Source: Mesostigma viride (lineage: Eukaryota > Streptophyta > Mesostigmatophyceae > Mesostigmatales > Mesostigmataceae). Taken from it: a stretch of DNA of 64,000 nucleotides. Each line of letters starts with the position of its first letter. Position 1 is the first letter of the stretch. Positions 34,701-49,700 of the stretch are shown piece by piece. Location: contig RPFO01000041.1 of assembly GCA_009746045.1 (NCBI GenBank), forward strand, positions 4,864,420-4,928,419, in the 5' to 3' direction. Position numbers and translations under genes: made by a program. The notes under the pieces are model-generated. The model searched no databases. It saw only the letters and a list, made by a program, of their open reading frames with translations, and had not been told where the DNA came from.

Positions 34701-37700
34701 AGGAGCGCGTGGACGAGAACCACAACACCTACTACTTCAACATCACGACTGAGGAGGTGGTGGCGAAGCACCCGGTGGACGCTGTCATCCGCCACATACT
34801 CACGCAGCAGCGTGCGCAGGCCCGCGTCCGCCAGAATGCGGTCGCCGCTGGGTTGCTGGTCGAGGCGGACCCAGGGGTGGGGGAGGACCGGCAGGGGGGT
34901 GGGGGAGGGGGCGAGGCCGGCGTCGGGGGAAAGCGGCGCAAGAAGAGGGTCGGCCCAGGCCGATACGAGATCAACCCGTGCGTTCATAGAAAACGAGTAG
35001 TGTGGTTTCTCACTCGTGGGGTCGCTCCATCTAGGAAAGAGGGCTATGGGCGATACGAGATTAGCCCGTGAGTAAAAGAAATGGGGTTGGTCATTAGTTG
35101 GGTCACTTGATCGTATATAGAGGGTTATTGGCGATACGAGATCGACCCATTGAAAAAAGGGAATGTGGTTCATCACTTACATATCCAGGATCCAGACGGA
35201 CCTGTTTCTCATATCACTTGCATATCTATGATCCAGACGGACCTGTTTCTCATATCACTTACATATCTATGATCCAGAGGACCTGCTTCTCATATCACTT
35301 ACATATCCAGGATCCAGACGGACCTGTTTCTCATATCACTTACATATCTATGATCCAGACGGACCTGTTTCTCATATCACTTACATATCTATGATCCAGA
35401 GGACCTGCTTCTCATATCACTTACATATCCAGGATCCAGACGGACCTGTTTCTCATATCACTTGCATATCTATGATCCAGAGGACCTGCTTCTCATATCA
35501 CTTACATATCCAGGATCCAGACGGACCTGTTTCTCATATCACTTGCATATCTATGATCCAGAGGACCTGCTTCTCATATCACTTACATATCCAGGATCCA
35601 GACGGACCTGTTTCTCATATCACTTACATATCTATGATCCAGACGGACCTGTTTCTCATATCACTTACATATCTATGATCCAGACGGACCTGCTTCTCAT
35701 ATCACTTACATATCTATGATCCAGAGGACCTGTTTCTCATATCACTTACATATCTATGATCCAGACGGACCTGTTTCTCATATCACTTACATATCTATGA
35801 TCCAGACGGACCTGTTTCTCATATCACTTACATATCTAGGATCCAGACGGACCTGCTTCTCATATCACTTACATATCTATGATCCAGAGGACCTGCTTCT
35901 CATATCACTTACATATCTATGATCCAGAGGACCTGCTTCTCATATCACTTACATATCTATGATCCAGAGGACCTGTTTCTCATATCACTTACATATCCAG
36001 GATCCAGACGGACCTGTTTCTCATATCACTTGCATATCTATGATCCAGAGGACCTGTTTCTCATATCACTTACATATCCAGGATCCAGACGGACCTGCTT
36101 CTCATATCACTTACATATCTATGATCCAGAGGACCTGCTTCTCATATCACTTACATATCTATGATCCAGAGGACCTGTTTCTCATATCACTTACATATCC
36201 AGGATCCAGACGGACCTGTTTCTCATATCACTTACATATCTATGATCCAGACGGACCTGTTTCTCATATCACTTACATATCTATGATCCAGACGGACCTG
36301 CTTCTCATATCACTTACATATCTATGATCCAGAGGACCTGTTTCTCATATCACTTACATATCTATGATCCAGACGGACCTGTTTCTCATATCACTTACAT
36401 ATCTAGGATCCAGACGGACCTGCTTCTCATATCACTTACATATCTATGATCCAGAGGACCTGCTTCTCATATCACTTACATATCTATGATCCAGACGGAC
36501 CTGTTTCTCATATCACTTACATATCCAGGATCCAGACGGACCTGCTTCTCATATCACTTACACATCTATGATCCAGAGGACCTGCTTCTCATATCACTTA
36601 CATATCTATGATCCAGAGGACCTGTTTCTCATATCACTTACATATCCAGGATCCAGACGGACCTGCTTCTCATATCACTTACATATCTATGATCCAGAGG
36701 ACCTGCTTCTCATATCACTTACATATCTATGATCCAGAGGACCTGCTTCTCATATCACTTACATATCTATGATCCAGAGGACCTGCTTCTCATATCACTT
36801 ACATATCTAGGATCCAGACGGACCTGCTTCTCATATCACTTACATATCTATGATCCAGAGGACCTGCTTCTCATATCACTTACATATCTATGATCCAGAG
36901 GACCTGCTTCTCATATCACTTACATATCCAGGATCCAGACGGACCCTGCGTCTTGGATGCCCGTGTGCTTCGCGCCGTACATGCATTGAATTGAAGCCGG
37001 CACATACCCTGCAAATGTGTACTTGCTGCTACTGCCACGCGGGTGCTGCAAATGCTTACTTCGTGGTGCTGGCACTGACAATGCTCGTTGCTGGTATTGC
37101 CACGTGGACACTCAACCGCTCACTGCCGCCACACGCCAGGAACATGAACCACTGGATGCCTTTCCTGGACAAGGGTGGTACCCTCTTTTACGTCCACTTT
37201 GGCCTGCGAGAGCAGACGCGGTTCCCCCCCTGGGACCTCACCTTCCAAGGTGCGGCGCGCAGGATCCAGCGCGCCTGGCGGCGCATGAAGCTGCGGCGTG
37301 CGCGCAAGGCGGCTGCCATCTTGACAATACAGGTGCGTGTCAAGAGTGTCAATCCCCGCGCAATCAGCACGCGCAAGGCGGTCGCAATCTTGACAATCTA
37401 GGTAGGCGTTCAACTGTTCATCCCGGCCCCATGACATTACCCTATGGTGAACCCTCGTTGACCGGAAGCATAAGAAAGCACATCATGGCCCTATGGTGGA
37501 CCCTCGTTGACCGGAAGCATAAGAAAGCACATCATGGCCCTATGGTGGACCCTCGTTGACCGGAAGCATAAGAAAGCACATCATGGCCCGATGGTGAACC
37601 CTCGTTGACCGGACGCATAAGAAAGCACATCATGGCCCGATGGTGGACCCTCGTTGACCGGAAGCATAAGAAAGCACATCATGGCCCGATGGTGAACCCT

Positions 37701-40700
37701 CGTTGACCGGAAGCATCAGAAAGCACATCATGGCCCTATGGTGAACCCTCGTTGACCGGAAGCATAAGAAAGCACATCATGGCCCTATGGTGGACCCTCG
37801 TTGACCGGAAGCATCAGAAAGCACATCATGGCCCTATGGTGAACCCTCGTTGACCGGACGCATAAGAAAGCACATCATGGCCCTATGGTGAACCCTCGTT
37901 GACCGGAAGCATAAGAAAGCACATCATGGCCCGATGGTGAACCCTCGTTGACCGGAAGCATAAGAAAGCACATCATGGCCCTATGGTGAACCCTCGTTGA
38001 CCGGAAGCATAAGAAAGCACATCATGGCCCTATGGTGAACCCTCGTTGACCGGAAGCATAAGAAAGCACATCATGGCCCTATGGTGGACCCTCGTTGACT
38101 GGAAGCATAAGAAAGCACATCATGGCCCGATGGTGAACCCTCGTTGACCGGAAGCATAAGAAAGCACATCATGGCCCTATGGTGAACCCTCGTTGACCGG
38201 AAGCATCAGAAAGCACATCATGGCCCGATGGTGAACCCTCGTTGACCGGAAGCATAAGAAAGCACATCATGGCCCTATGGTGAACCCTCGTTGACCGGAA
38301 GCATAAGAAAGCACATCATGGCCCTATGGTGAACCCTCGTTGACGGGAAGCATAAGAAAGCACATCATGGCCCTATGGTGAACCCTCGTTGACCGGAAGC
38401 ATCAGAAAGCACATCATGGCCCTATGGTGAACCCTCGTTGACCGGAAGCATAAGAAAGCACATCATGGCCCGATGGTGAACCCTCGTTGACCGGAAGCAT
38501 AAGAAAGCACATCATGGCCCGATGGTGAACCCTCGTTGACCGGAAGCATAAGAAAGCACATCATGGCCCTATGGTGAACCCTCGTTGACCGGAAGCATAA
38601 GAAAGCACATCATGGCCCTATGGTGAACCCTCGTTGACCGGAAGCATAAGAAAGCACATCATGGCCCGATGGTGAACCCTCGTTGACCGGACGCATAAGA
38701 AAGCACATCATGGCCCTATGGTGAACCCTCGTTGACCGGAAGCATAAGAAAGCACATCATGGCCCGATGGTGGACCCTCGTTGACCGGAAGCATAAGAAA
38801 GCACATCATGGCCCTATGGTGAACCCTCGTTGACCGGAAGCATAAGAAAGCACATCATGGCCCGATGGTGAACCCTCGTTGACCGGAAGCATAAGAAAGC
38901 ACATCATGGCCCTATGGTGAACCCTCGTTGACCGGAAGCATAAGAAAGCACATCATGGCCCGATGGTGAACCCTCGTTGACCGGACGCATAAGAAAGCAC
39001 ATATTGGCCCTATGGTGAACCCTCGTTGACCGGAAGCATAAGAAAGCACATCATGGCCCTATGGTGAACCCTCGTTGACCGGAAGCATAAGAAAGCACAT
39101 CATGGCCCTATGGTGGACCCTCGTTGACCGGACGCATCATAAAGCACATCATGGCCCTATGGTGAACCCTCGTTGACCGGACGCATAAGAAAGCACATCA
39201 TGGCCCTATGGTGAACCCTCGTTGACCGGAAGCATAAGAAAGCACATCATGGCCCGATGGTGAACCCTCGTTGACCGGACGCATAAGAAAGCACATCATG
39301 GCCCTATGGTGAACCCTCGTTGACCGGAAGCATAAGAAAGCACATCATGGCCCGATGGTGAACCCTCGTTGACCGGAAGCATAAGAAAGCACATCATGGC
39401 CCTATGGTGAACCCTCGTTGACCGGAAGCATAAGAAAGCACATCATGGCCCGATGGTGAACCCTCGTTGACCGGACGCATCAGAAAGCACATCATGGCCC
39501 TATGGTGAACCCTCGTTGACCGGAAGCATCAGAAAGCACATCATGGCCCGATGGTGAACCCTCGTTGACCGGAAGCATAAGAAAGCACATCATGGCCCTA
39601 TGGTGAACCCTCGTTGACCGGAAGCATAAGAAAGCACATCATGGCCCGATGGTGAACCCTCGTTGACCGGAAGCATAAGAAAGCACATCATGGCCCTATG
39701 GTGAACCCTCGTTGACCGGAAGCATAAGAAAGCACATCATGGCCCGATGGTGAACCCTCGTTGACCGGACGCATAAGAAAGCACATCATGGCCCTATGGT
39801 GAACCCTCGTTGACCGGAAGCATAAGAAAGCACATCATGGCCCGATGGTGAACCCTCGTTGACCGGAAGCATAAGAAAGCACATCATGGCCCTATGGTGA
39901 ACCCTCGTTGACCGGAAGCATAAGAAAGCACATCATGGCCCGATGGTGAACCCTCGTTGACCGGAAGCATAAGAAAGCACATCATGGCCCTATGGTTAAC
40001 CCTCGTTGACCGGACGCATAAGAAAGCACATATTGGCCCGATGGTGAACCCTCGTTGACCGGAAGCATAAGAAAGCACATCATGGCCCTATGGTTAACCC
40101 TCGTTGACCGGACGCATAAGAAAGCACATCATGGCCCTATGGTGAACCCTCGTTGACCGGAAGCATAAGAAAGCACATCATGCCCAAGCTATATAATGAT
40201 CACTTTCTCGACCACCCAGGTTGGCTTGAGTACGATCCACCCTGGCGCACCAAATAAGGGAAATGCATCTAGCACAAGCTACATAATGATCATGATCGCC
40301 TTTTGCCACCCAGGTTGGCTTGAGTACGATCCACCCTGGCGCACCAAATAAGAGAAATGCATCTTGCACAAGCTACATAGTGATCATGATCGCCTTATTG
40401 ACCATCCAGGTGGGTTATCAGTCCTGGCGGATCACACAAAGCAAAAATGGTGGGCAGCTGAGCTGGCATGCTGGATGTGACAGCAGGTAGTATGCTGGCC
40501 TCGTACTAGTGTGCCTGGCTGCCCTGGCAGTGGGTAGTAATGGCGGGGCAATAGATAACGTTTCGGGCCATCCCATGTATAGATAGGATGGTCTGTTGCC
40601 TGCCTGTTGCTGCTTGTTGTGTTGATTATAGTTGTCCCTATTGCTTAAAAGTGGTTCCTCTTTCGCACTGCTGTTTTCTTTCTGTGTAGTTCCCATAGCT

Positions 40701-43700
40701 TACAATTTCTAATGAATATGTATAGCGCTGATGCCTGTATTGTATGTGTAGCGCTCGCACCTACATTGGGCCACCGCGTCCCCCAAAGCTGCCTCCTTTC
40801 TCCCTCCTGTTTGTAACCGCCCACCCACGTAGTCATGCATTCGTAAAATTAAACACGGTACTCTGGAAGGGCGGGTACAAGCTGCATCACCTTGCCCCCG
40901 CGACTGACTTCACCCACCCAAATTGTCTGGCCATGGTTTGTGGACATGCATTGTTTTCTATGCTGCATTCGGGCAGGGTGCATACCGGCTGCATCGAATC
41001 CGCAAGAAGCTGCGCGCGCGGCAAGCGGAGCGTGCTGCCATCCGCATCCAAAGCGCGTACCGCCGCCACCTGGCACGCAAGCTGCTGAGGCTTAAGAAGT
41101 GGCAGCATAAAGCGGCCACCGCGATCCAGCGCAGCTACCGGTACGATTTTGGACCACGGTGGGAGACAATGTCTGTTGGCCTAGAGTGATTGAGGGGCCG
41201 TGTTGGTCTGCACGCATCACTTTCCTATCTTGCGCAGCTACCAGTACGAGCGGGATAAGAGTGTGAGAGGGTCTTTATTGATGATGACTGTTTAGTTAAG
41301 AATGTGAGAGGGTGTTTATTGATAATGATTGTTTAGTCAAGAACGTGAGAGGGTGTTTGGTGATAATGATTGTTTAGTTAAGGATGTGAGAGGGTGTTTA
41401 TAGATAATGATTGTTTAGTTAAGAACGTGAGAGGGTGTTTGGTGATAATGATTGTTTAGTTAAGGATGTGAGAGGGTGTTTATAGATAATGATTGTTTAG
41501 TTAAGAATGTGAGAGGGTGTTTGGTGATAATGATTGTTTAGTTAAGGATGTGAGAGGGTGTTTATTGATCATGATTGTTTAGTTAGGAATGTGAGAGGGT
41601 GTTTGGTGATAATGATTGTTTAGTTAAGGATGTGAGAGGGTGTTTATTGATCATGATTGTTTAGTTAAGAATGTGTGAGGGTGTTTGGTGATAATGATTG
41701 TTTAGTTAAGAATGTGAGAGGGTGTTTGGTGATAATGATTGTTTAGTTAGGAATGTGAGAGGGTGTTTGGTGATAATGATTGTTTAGTTTAGGGAGAACA
41801 GAAGTTAAGAATACGCATCTCCCTATGTCTTGCCACTGGTGCCCCATCAACTCATCAAAGGTGCAATGGTGAGCATTCACAATTACCTGTATGGATAGGA
41901 CGGGGGAGTCAGGGGATGTCTGTCTGGCCATCGGTGCCCTATGTGTCGTCAAAGCAAGTTGCAAGACCGCACCCCGGATGGGAGAACCCCCCCAAGATAG
42001 ATTCATCGTTTCCGGACAATGCAGGCAACCCATTATCGAAAATTCCAAAACTTTTGAGCCCCCCCCCAATGTTCAGCGAGGATGGGGTCGTTGGGGGATG
42101 TCTGTCAGTGGAGCGTGATGCAGGGATCATGGTCTTATCGAGGATGGGGTCATGGGGGATGTCTGTCAGTGGAGCGTGATGCAGGGATCATGGTCTTATC
42201 GAGGATGGGGTCATGGGGGATGTCTGTCAGTGGAGCGTGATGCAGGGATCATGGTCGTATCGAGGATGGGGTCATGGGGGATGTCTGTCAGTGGAGCGTG
42301 ATGCAGGGATCATGGTCGTATCGAGGATGGGGTCATGGGGGATGTCTGTCAGTGGAGCGTGATGCAGGGATCATGGTCGTATCGAGGATGGGGTCATGGG
42401 GGATGTCTGTCAGTGGAGCGTGATGCAGGGATCATGGTCGTATCGAGGATGGGGTCATGGGGGATGTCTGTCAGTGGAGCGTGATGCAGGGATCATGGTC
42501 GTATCGAGGATGGGGTCATGGGGGATGTCTGTCAGTGGAGCGTGATGCAGGGATCATGGTCGTATCGAGGATGGGGTCATGGGGGATGTCTGTCAGTGGA
42601 GCGTGATGCAGGGATCATGGTCGTATCGAGGATGGGGTCATGGGGGATGTCTGTCAGTGGAGCGTGATGCAGGGATCATGGTCGTATCGAGGATGGGGTC
42701 ATGGGGGATGTCTGTCAGTGGAGCGTGATGCAGGGATCATGGTCGTATCGAGGATGGGGTCATGGGGGATGTCTGTCAGTGGAGCGTGATGCAGGGATCA
42801 TGGTCGTATCGAGGATGGGGTCATGGGGGATGTCTGTCAGTGGAGCGTGATGCAGGGATCATGGTCGTATCGAGGATGGGGTCATGGGGGATGTCTGTCA
42901 GTGGAGCGTGATGCAGGGATCATGGTCGTATCGAGGATGGGGTCATGGGGGATGTCTGTCAGTGGAGCGTGATGCAGGGATCATGGTCGTATCGAGGATG
43001 GGGTCATGGGGGATGTCTGTCAGTGGAGCGTGATGCAGGGATCATGGTCTTATCGAGGATGGGGTCATGGGGGATGTCTGTCAGTGGAGCGTGATGCAGG
43101 GATCATGGTCTTATCGAGGATGGGGTCATGGGGGATGTCTGTCAGTGGAGCGTGATGCAGGGATCATGGTCGTATCGAGGATGGGGTCATGGGGATGTCT
43201 GTCAGTGGAGCGTGATGCAGGGATCATGGTCTTATCGAGGATGGGGTCATGGGGGATGTCTGTCAGTGGAGCGTGATGCAGGGATCATGGTCGTATCGAG
43301 GATGGGGTCATGGGGGATGTCTGTCAGTGGAGCGTGATGCAGGGATCATGGTCTTATCGAGGATGGGGTCATGGGGGATGTCTGTCAGTGGAGCGTGATG
43401 CAGGGATCATGGTCTTATCGAGGATGGGGTCATGGGGGATGTCTGTCAGTGGAGCGTGATGCAGGGATCATGGTCGTATCGAGGATGGGGTCATGGGGGA
43501 TGTCTGTCAGTGGAGCGTGATGCAGGGATCATGGTCTTATCGAGGATGGGGTCATGGGGGATGTCTGTCAGTGGAGCGTGATGCAGGGATCATGGTCGTA
43601 TCGAGGATGGGGTCATGGGGGATGTCTGTCAGTGGAGCGTGATGCAGGGATCATGGTCTTATCGAGGATGGGGTCATGGGGGATGTCTGTCAGTGGAGCG

Positions 43701-46700
43701 TGATGCAGGGATCATGGTCGTATCGAGGATGGGGTCATGGGGGATGTCTGTCAGTGGAGCGTGATGCAGGGATCATGGTCGTATCGAGGATGGGGTCATG
43801 GGGGATGTCTGTCAGTGGAGCGTGATGCAGGGATCATGGTCGTATCGAGGATGGGGTCATGGGGGATGTCTGTCAGTGGAGCGTGATGCAGGGATCATGG
43901 TCTTATCGAGGATGGGGTCATGGGGGATGTCTGTCAGTGGAGCGTGATGCAGGGATCATGGTCTTATCGAGGATGGGGTCATGGGGGATGTCTGTCAGTG
44001 GAGCGTGATGCAGGGATCATGGTCTTATCGAGGATGGGGTCATGGGGGATGTCTGTCAGTGGAGCGTGATGCAGGGATCATGGTCTTATCGAGGATGGGG
44101 TCATGGGGGATGTCTGTCAGTGGAGCGTGATGCAGGGATCATGGTCGTATCGAGGATGGGGTCATGGGGGATGTCTGTCAGTGGAGCGTGATGCAGGGAT
44201 CATGGTCGTATCGAGGATGGGGTCATGGGGGATGTCTGTCAGTGGAGCGTGATGCAGGGATCATGGTCGTATCGAGGATGGGGTCATGGGGGATGTCTGT
44301 CAGTGGAGCGTGATGCAGGGATCATGGTCGTATCGAGGATGGGGTCATGGGGGATGTCTGTCAGTGGAGCGTGATGCAGGGATCATGGTCTTATCGAGGA
44401 TGGGGTCATGGGGGATGTCTGTCAGTGGAGCGTGATGCAGGGATCATGGTCGTATCGAGGATGGGGTCATGGGGGATGTCTGTCAGTGGAGCGTGATGCA
44501 GGGATCATGGTCGTATCGAGGATGGGGTCATGGGGGATGTCTGTCAGTGGAGCGTGATGCAGGGATCATGGTCTTATCGAGGATGGGGTCATGGGGGATG
44601 TCTGTCAGTGGAGCGTGATGCAGGGATCATGGTCGTATCGAGGATGGGGTCATGGGGGATGTCTGTCAGTGGAGCGTGATGCAGGGATCATGGTCGTATC
44701 GAGGATGGGGTCATGGGGGATGTCTGTCAGTGGAGCGTGATGCAGGGATCATGGTCGTATCGAGGATGGGGTCATGGGGGATGTCTGTCAGTGGAGCGTG
44801 ATGCAGGGATCATGGTCGTATCGAGGATGGGGTCATGGGGGATGTCTGTCAGTGGAGCGTGATGCAGGGATCATGGTCTTATCGAGGATGGGGTCATGGG
44901 GGATGTCTGTCAGTGGAGCGTGATGCAGGGATCATGGTCGTATCGAGGATGGGGTCATGGGGGATGTCTGTCAGTGGAGCGTGATGCAGGGATCATGGTC
45001 GTATCGAGGATGGGGTCATGGGGGATGTCTGTCAGTGGAGCGTGATGCAGGGATCATGGTCTTATCGAGGATGGGGTCATGGGGGATGTCTGTCAGTGGA
45101 GCGTGATGCAGGGATCATGGTCGTATCGAGGATGGGGTCATGGGGGATGTCTGTCAGTGGAGCGTGATGCAGGGATCATGGTCGTATCGAGGATGGGGTC
45201 ATGGGGGATGTCTGTCAGTGGAGCGTGATGCAGGGATCATGGTCGTATCGAGGATGGGGTCATGGGGGATGTCTGTCAGTGGAGCGTGATGCAGGGATCA
45301 TGGTCGTATCGAGGATGGGGTCATGGGGGATGTCTGTCAGTGGAGCGTGATGCAGGGATCATGGTCTTATCGAGGATGGGGTCATGGGGGATGTCTGTCA
45401 GTGGAGCGTGATGCAGGGATCATGGTCTTATCGAGGATGGGGTCATGGGGGATGTCTGTCAGTGGAGCGTGATGCAGGGATCATGGTCGTATCGAGGATG
45501 GGGTCATGGGGGATGTCTGTCAGTGGAGCGTGATGCAGGGATCATGGTCTTATCGAGGATGGGGTCATGGGGGATGTCTGTCAGTGGAGCGTGATGCAGG
45601 GATCATGGTCGTATCGAGGATGGGGTCATGGGGGATGTCTGTCAGTGGAGCGTGATGCAGGGATCATGGTCGTATCGAGGATGGGGTCATGGGGGATGTC
45701 TGTCAGTGGAGCGTGATGCAGGGATCATGGTCTTATCGAGGATGGGGTCATGGGGGATGTCTGTCAGTGGAGCGTGATGCAGGGATCATGGTCGTATCGA
45801 GGATGGGGTCATGGGGGATGTCTGTCAGTGGAGCGTGATGCAGGGATCATGGTCGTATCGAGGATGGGGTCATGGGGGATGTCTGTCAGTGGAGCGTGAT
45901 GCAGGGATGTTGGCCGTGGTCTTATCGAATGGCCCGCACAAGGATGTAGGCCATTTTCTGTTTGTCTCATGCTTTGTCCGTACAGCGAGAGGATGTCATC
46001 ATGTGTGTGATATCGCCATCTCTTAGCATAGGTTGTCTATGGCGATATAGTTTATTTGCTTAGGTGAGTTCGTACCGTTATCGGCTTATTCATGGTGATT
46101 TAGTATTGTTATTGGCTTATAGGTGCTGAAGCTAAGGTCCATGGGAGTGCCTCCTACCAGAGAAACAAGTTTATTACAAATAGTGTGTGCAGGCTTCAAC
46201 AGTTGCGCCTAGCCACACCCTCAAATATTTGTACAAGTCATTGTCAAGTTAGGCCAGTTCACCATGCTGGGGCCCAGCACATGCCCGCTTGTTCCAATCG
46301 TGCCCCCAACAGCAGCGAGGGTGGGTGGGTGGGAGCTGCAAAAAGGCCTCCCTACGTTCACCACACCACTCTCAGGACGTGTGAAAATGAACAACAGAGC
46401 ATATGCTCTCAATGCGCCGCGCCCCCCTAAAAAGGGCGGGCACGGTTGACAGTAGGCACCAGTACGGGCGCAACACCAGTCCCCTTCTACTCTAGTCCTA
46501 TGTCACACGAGCACCTCACGGTAGAGCTACGCTAGACAGGCGGCAGATCGGCCCCCTTTGAGCCCACTGCAACATAACTACAAAATGAGCAGAGAGCTCA
46601 GAAAATTCATGGTGAGTTGGTATCAATATCGGCTTATTCATGACGAGTTGGTATCAATAACGGCTAGCCTCTGTACTGTGCTAACTCAGCCCGTCCATGC

Positions 46701-49700
46701 TCATGTCCATACGCACCCCATCCCCATGTCCCTGTACTGTGCTGACTCAGCCCTTCCATTACGCAAGTCTCTGTCTCCTTTGAATGCCCTCCTTTGTGTG
46801 TTCTCCTTTGTTCGTGCTGTATTTTCATCCCCTTTGCTCATGCTGCCCTGTCGGCGATGATTCGTGATGGATCCCAAATGGGCCAACGGGCAGGCGCCAC
46901 CTGGCGCGCCGGCGTGCCCGCGAGCAGCAGTTTCGTGCCCTTGGTACTGCCGCCGTCACCATCCAGCGTTGGTGGCGCGCCACCTGCCAGAAGTTAGCCC
47001 AGAGGAAAGAGGCCACGCAGGCAAGTTCTATATAAGCTCCTTCCATCCACCTTGTGCTTATTCTACTAGTACAACTAGTATCAATAGTACACAACTGGCA
47101 TCAATATATACAACTAGTATCAAAACATACAACTAGCATCAATACATGCAACTAGCATCAATAATACGCTGTCACGTGCTTTAACTAATGCTACGTGGAC
47201 TGAAATGAAAGGGGCTGTGTGTATGTACATACTTCCCCAGGGCTGATCCCGTAGTATCCTTCGCGGTATTGATTGTAATAGGATTGTTTTTACTTGCACG
47301 CACGTTCCATCGTCGCGTCAGAGGCGGCATGCCCCCTGTCGTGTGGCGCTGTGTGCATAGGGCCTGCGATGCATGTGGATCACAGTATGCACGTGCCGTT
47401 ACGGCATGCACGTGTAATGCCTGAAGCGTCATAGCCCAGCGTTAAGTGCACAGTGTCATGCTAAACCATGGCACTGTGGTACTGATGGCCAACTTAGAGC
47501 ACGACTGCCTCCACCGACAATGCGCTGCCTCCGGCATGATACCGGAAGTGCGCTGGTATCATCGGCAACATAATCCAAATACTAACTAAATAAGTAAATA
47601 GTTTTTGGTCGTATAAATTATAAATATGTAACTGGCTGTCCGCGAAACTCCCGGAGCTAGTGTATAGAGGGGGGGGGGAGGGGGATAGACCCCCCCACCC
47701 CACCCCCCTACCCCCAAAACTGGGGGGGCGGGGGGTAAAGGGTCGGATCCTTCCCCCCCCCCCCAAAAAATGGGGGGGGGGGGGGGGTTGGGGGGGTTTG
47801 GATGCAGACCCCCCCACACACACCCCTGAAAAAAAGGGGGGGGGGGGCGCCAGCCAAATTCTTGATTTTGGCTAAGGGAGCGGGTCCAAGAACGCATCCG
47901 TCGCGCCCATTCTCCTAGCCCTGGCTATGATGGTAGGCTGAGCACAGCGTGCCTCCAAATTCAGCCATATTTGTGGCATTGGAATTAACTTGGTTTGACT
48001 TTACCTACTTATTAGCCAATCACATTAGACAACTCATACCTTGACCATGACCATGTTGGACCGGCCGGGGCCGCGCGACTAATTAGCTCATAAGATTAAT
48101 TAACATTTGATTACCATGGTGCCTTAAATTAAAATTTAAATTAAATTAAATACCATGACTCCGTTGGGAGATTTAAAAAATTAAATTAAAAGAGACAATC
48201 ATTGGTAGACAATAAGGTGACACGACATTTATGCAGTCGGTCATGATGAGCGGCCGGCACTCCGAACCCTTTTTGAGTTCTTGAGTGACAGCAGTGAGTG
48301 ACCTGCAGAGCCCGGGAGCCGAATTCCCGCCTTCAAAGGTGCCCGGGAGAATTCCCGCATTGTAGCAATTCCTGCGCGATTCCCGCGGTGAACCCCAATT
48401 GAAAAAAAAAATTTGGGGGGGGGGGGTGACCCACCCCACCCCCACCCCCAAAACTGGGGGGGGGGTGGGTCGGGGGTCAAGACCCCCCCCACCCCCCACC
48501 CCCGGAAAACGGGGGGGCGGGGGGTGGTATACACTAGCTCCTGGAGTGTCACGGACAGCCAGGTAATACACCACAATGGTTTTGTACCAGAGGCAACTAA
48601 ACCTCAGAGAACCGATGTGTTTGACCCCCCCCACACACACCCTAAAAAAGAAGTGGAACCCTCTCTTGTACCATGGGAGAAAGCTCGCGTTGCCTCGTAC
48701 AGTAATAACTCGGTTGATAGCCTCTTTTCATGCAGGCTCGTTCCTAAAAAACTGACTTGGTGCTGCAAACCACCTATGCCCCTCCAAACCCTTTCCCCAC
48801 GATTTTTCCCTGCCCCCTACCTGCCTTGCCTCCCCTCTCTTCACCCCTCTCTCCTTCCCCTCTCTTCTCCACGTCCCTTCTCCACCTTGTCCCCTCCTCC
48901 TCTCTTCCCCCTCTCTCCCTCCCCTGTTTTCTGCCTCTGCTCTACTATCTCCTCTCCCTCCCTCTTCTTCCCGTTTACCGCCGCCGCCACCACCACCACC
49001 ACCACCACCACCACCACCACCACCACCACCACCACCACCACCACCACCACCACCACCACGCAGAAGCGGCGCCGCGCGGGCCTTGCCCGCGTGATCCAGC
49101 GCCACTGGCGTCGCTACACCGCGCGCAAGCGGGCAGCACGCATGCGGGCCGAGCGTTCCCGTCACCACGCGGCCGCGACCACCATCCAGCGGCACTGGCG
49201 GGGACATGCGGCGCGCAAGCTGGCGGAGAAGCTGAGGAATGGGCGCGACAAGTCCCTTTGGTACGTTAGGCATACCAGCTGGTTGATTCGGCTGTTTGTT
49301 TCTAGTATCAAGAAAGATACTTCTATTGTCTAGATAAGAGGAAAGTCATGAGATAGGAAATAAGTTATGAGAGATGAGCCGACCTGGCATGTGGGCAGAC
49401 CTGTGGGCAGACCTGTGGGCAGACTAGCCATGTGAGTTTTCATCCGGTATTTGAAAGCTTCGTGTACGGCAAGTTGCCTTACGTCGTCACCCACCTGATG
49501 CAGCCACTTGCTTATCAATGATTAAGGCAAGTTGATTCAAGACAAGCCCACGTGACGCAGTCACATGCTTATTAATTACTAAGGCAAGTTGCTTCAGACC
49601 AGCCCACTGGTATCGGGAGGCGCCCTGCTGGTTAACCCTTTTGAACTATTTGAAGACGGTTATTACGAGACAAATTTCCAGTTCTTCTGCATCCCCTTTC

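Noticed and set aside
35098-36327. Series of short frames repeating SYHLHIYDP
   Set aside because: Created by the 40/41-bp satellite; the frame shifts with each length change.
47494-48640. Pro/Gly-rich frames on both strands
   Set aside because: They come from the C and G runs of the transposon at 47632-48562; no transposase motif.
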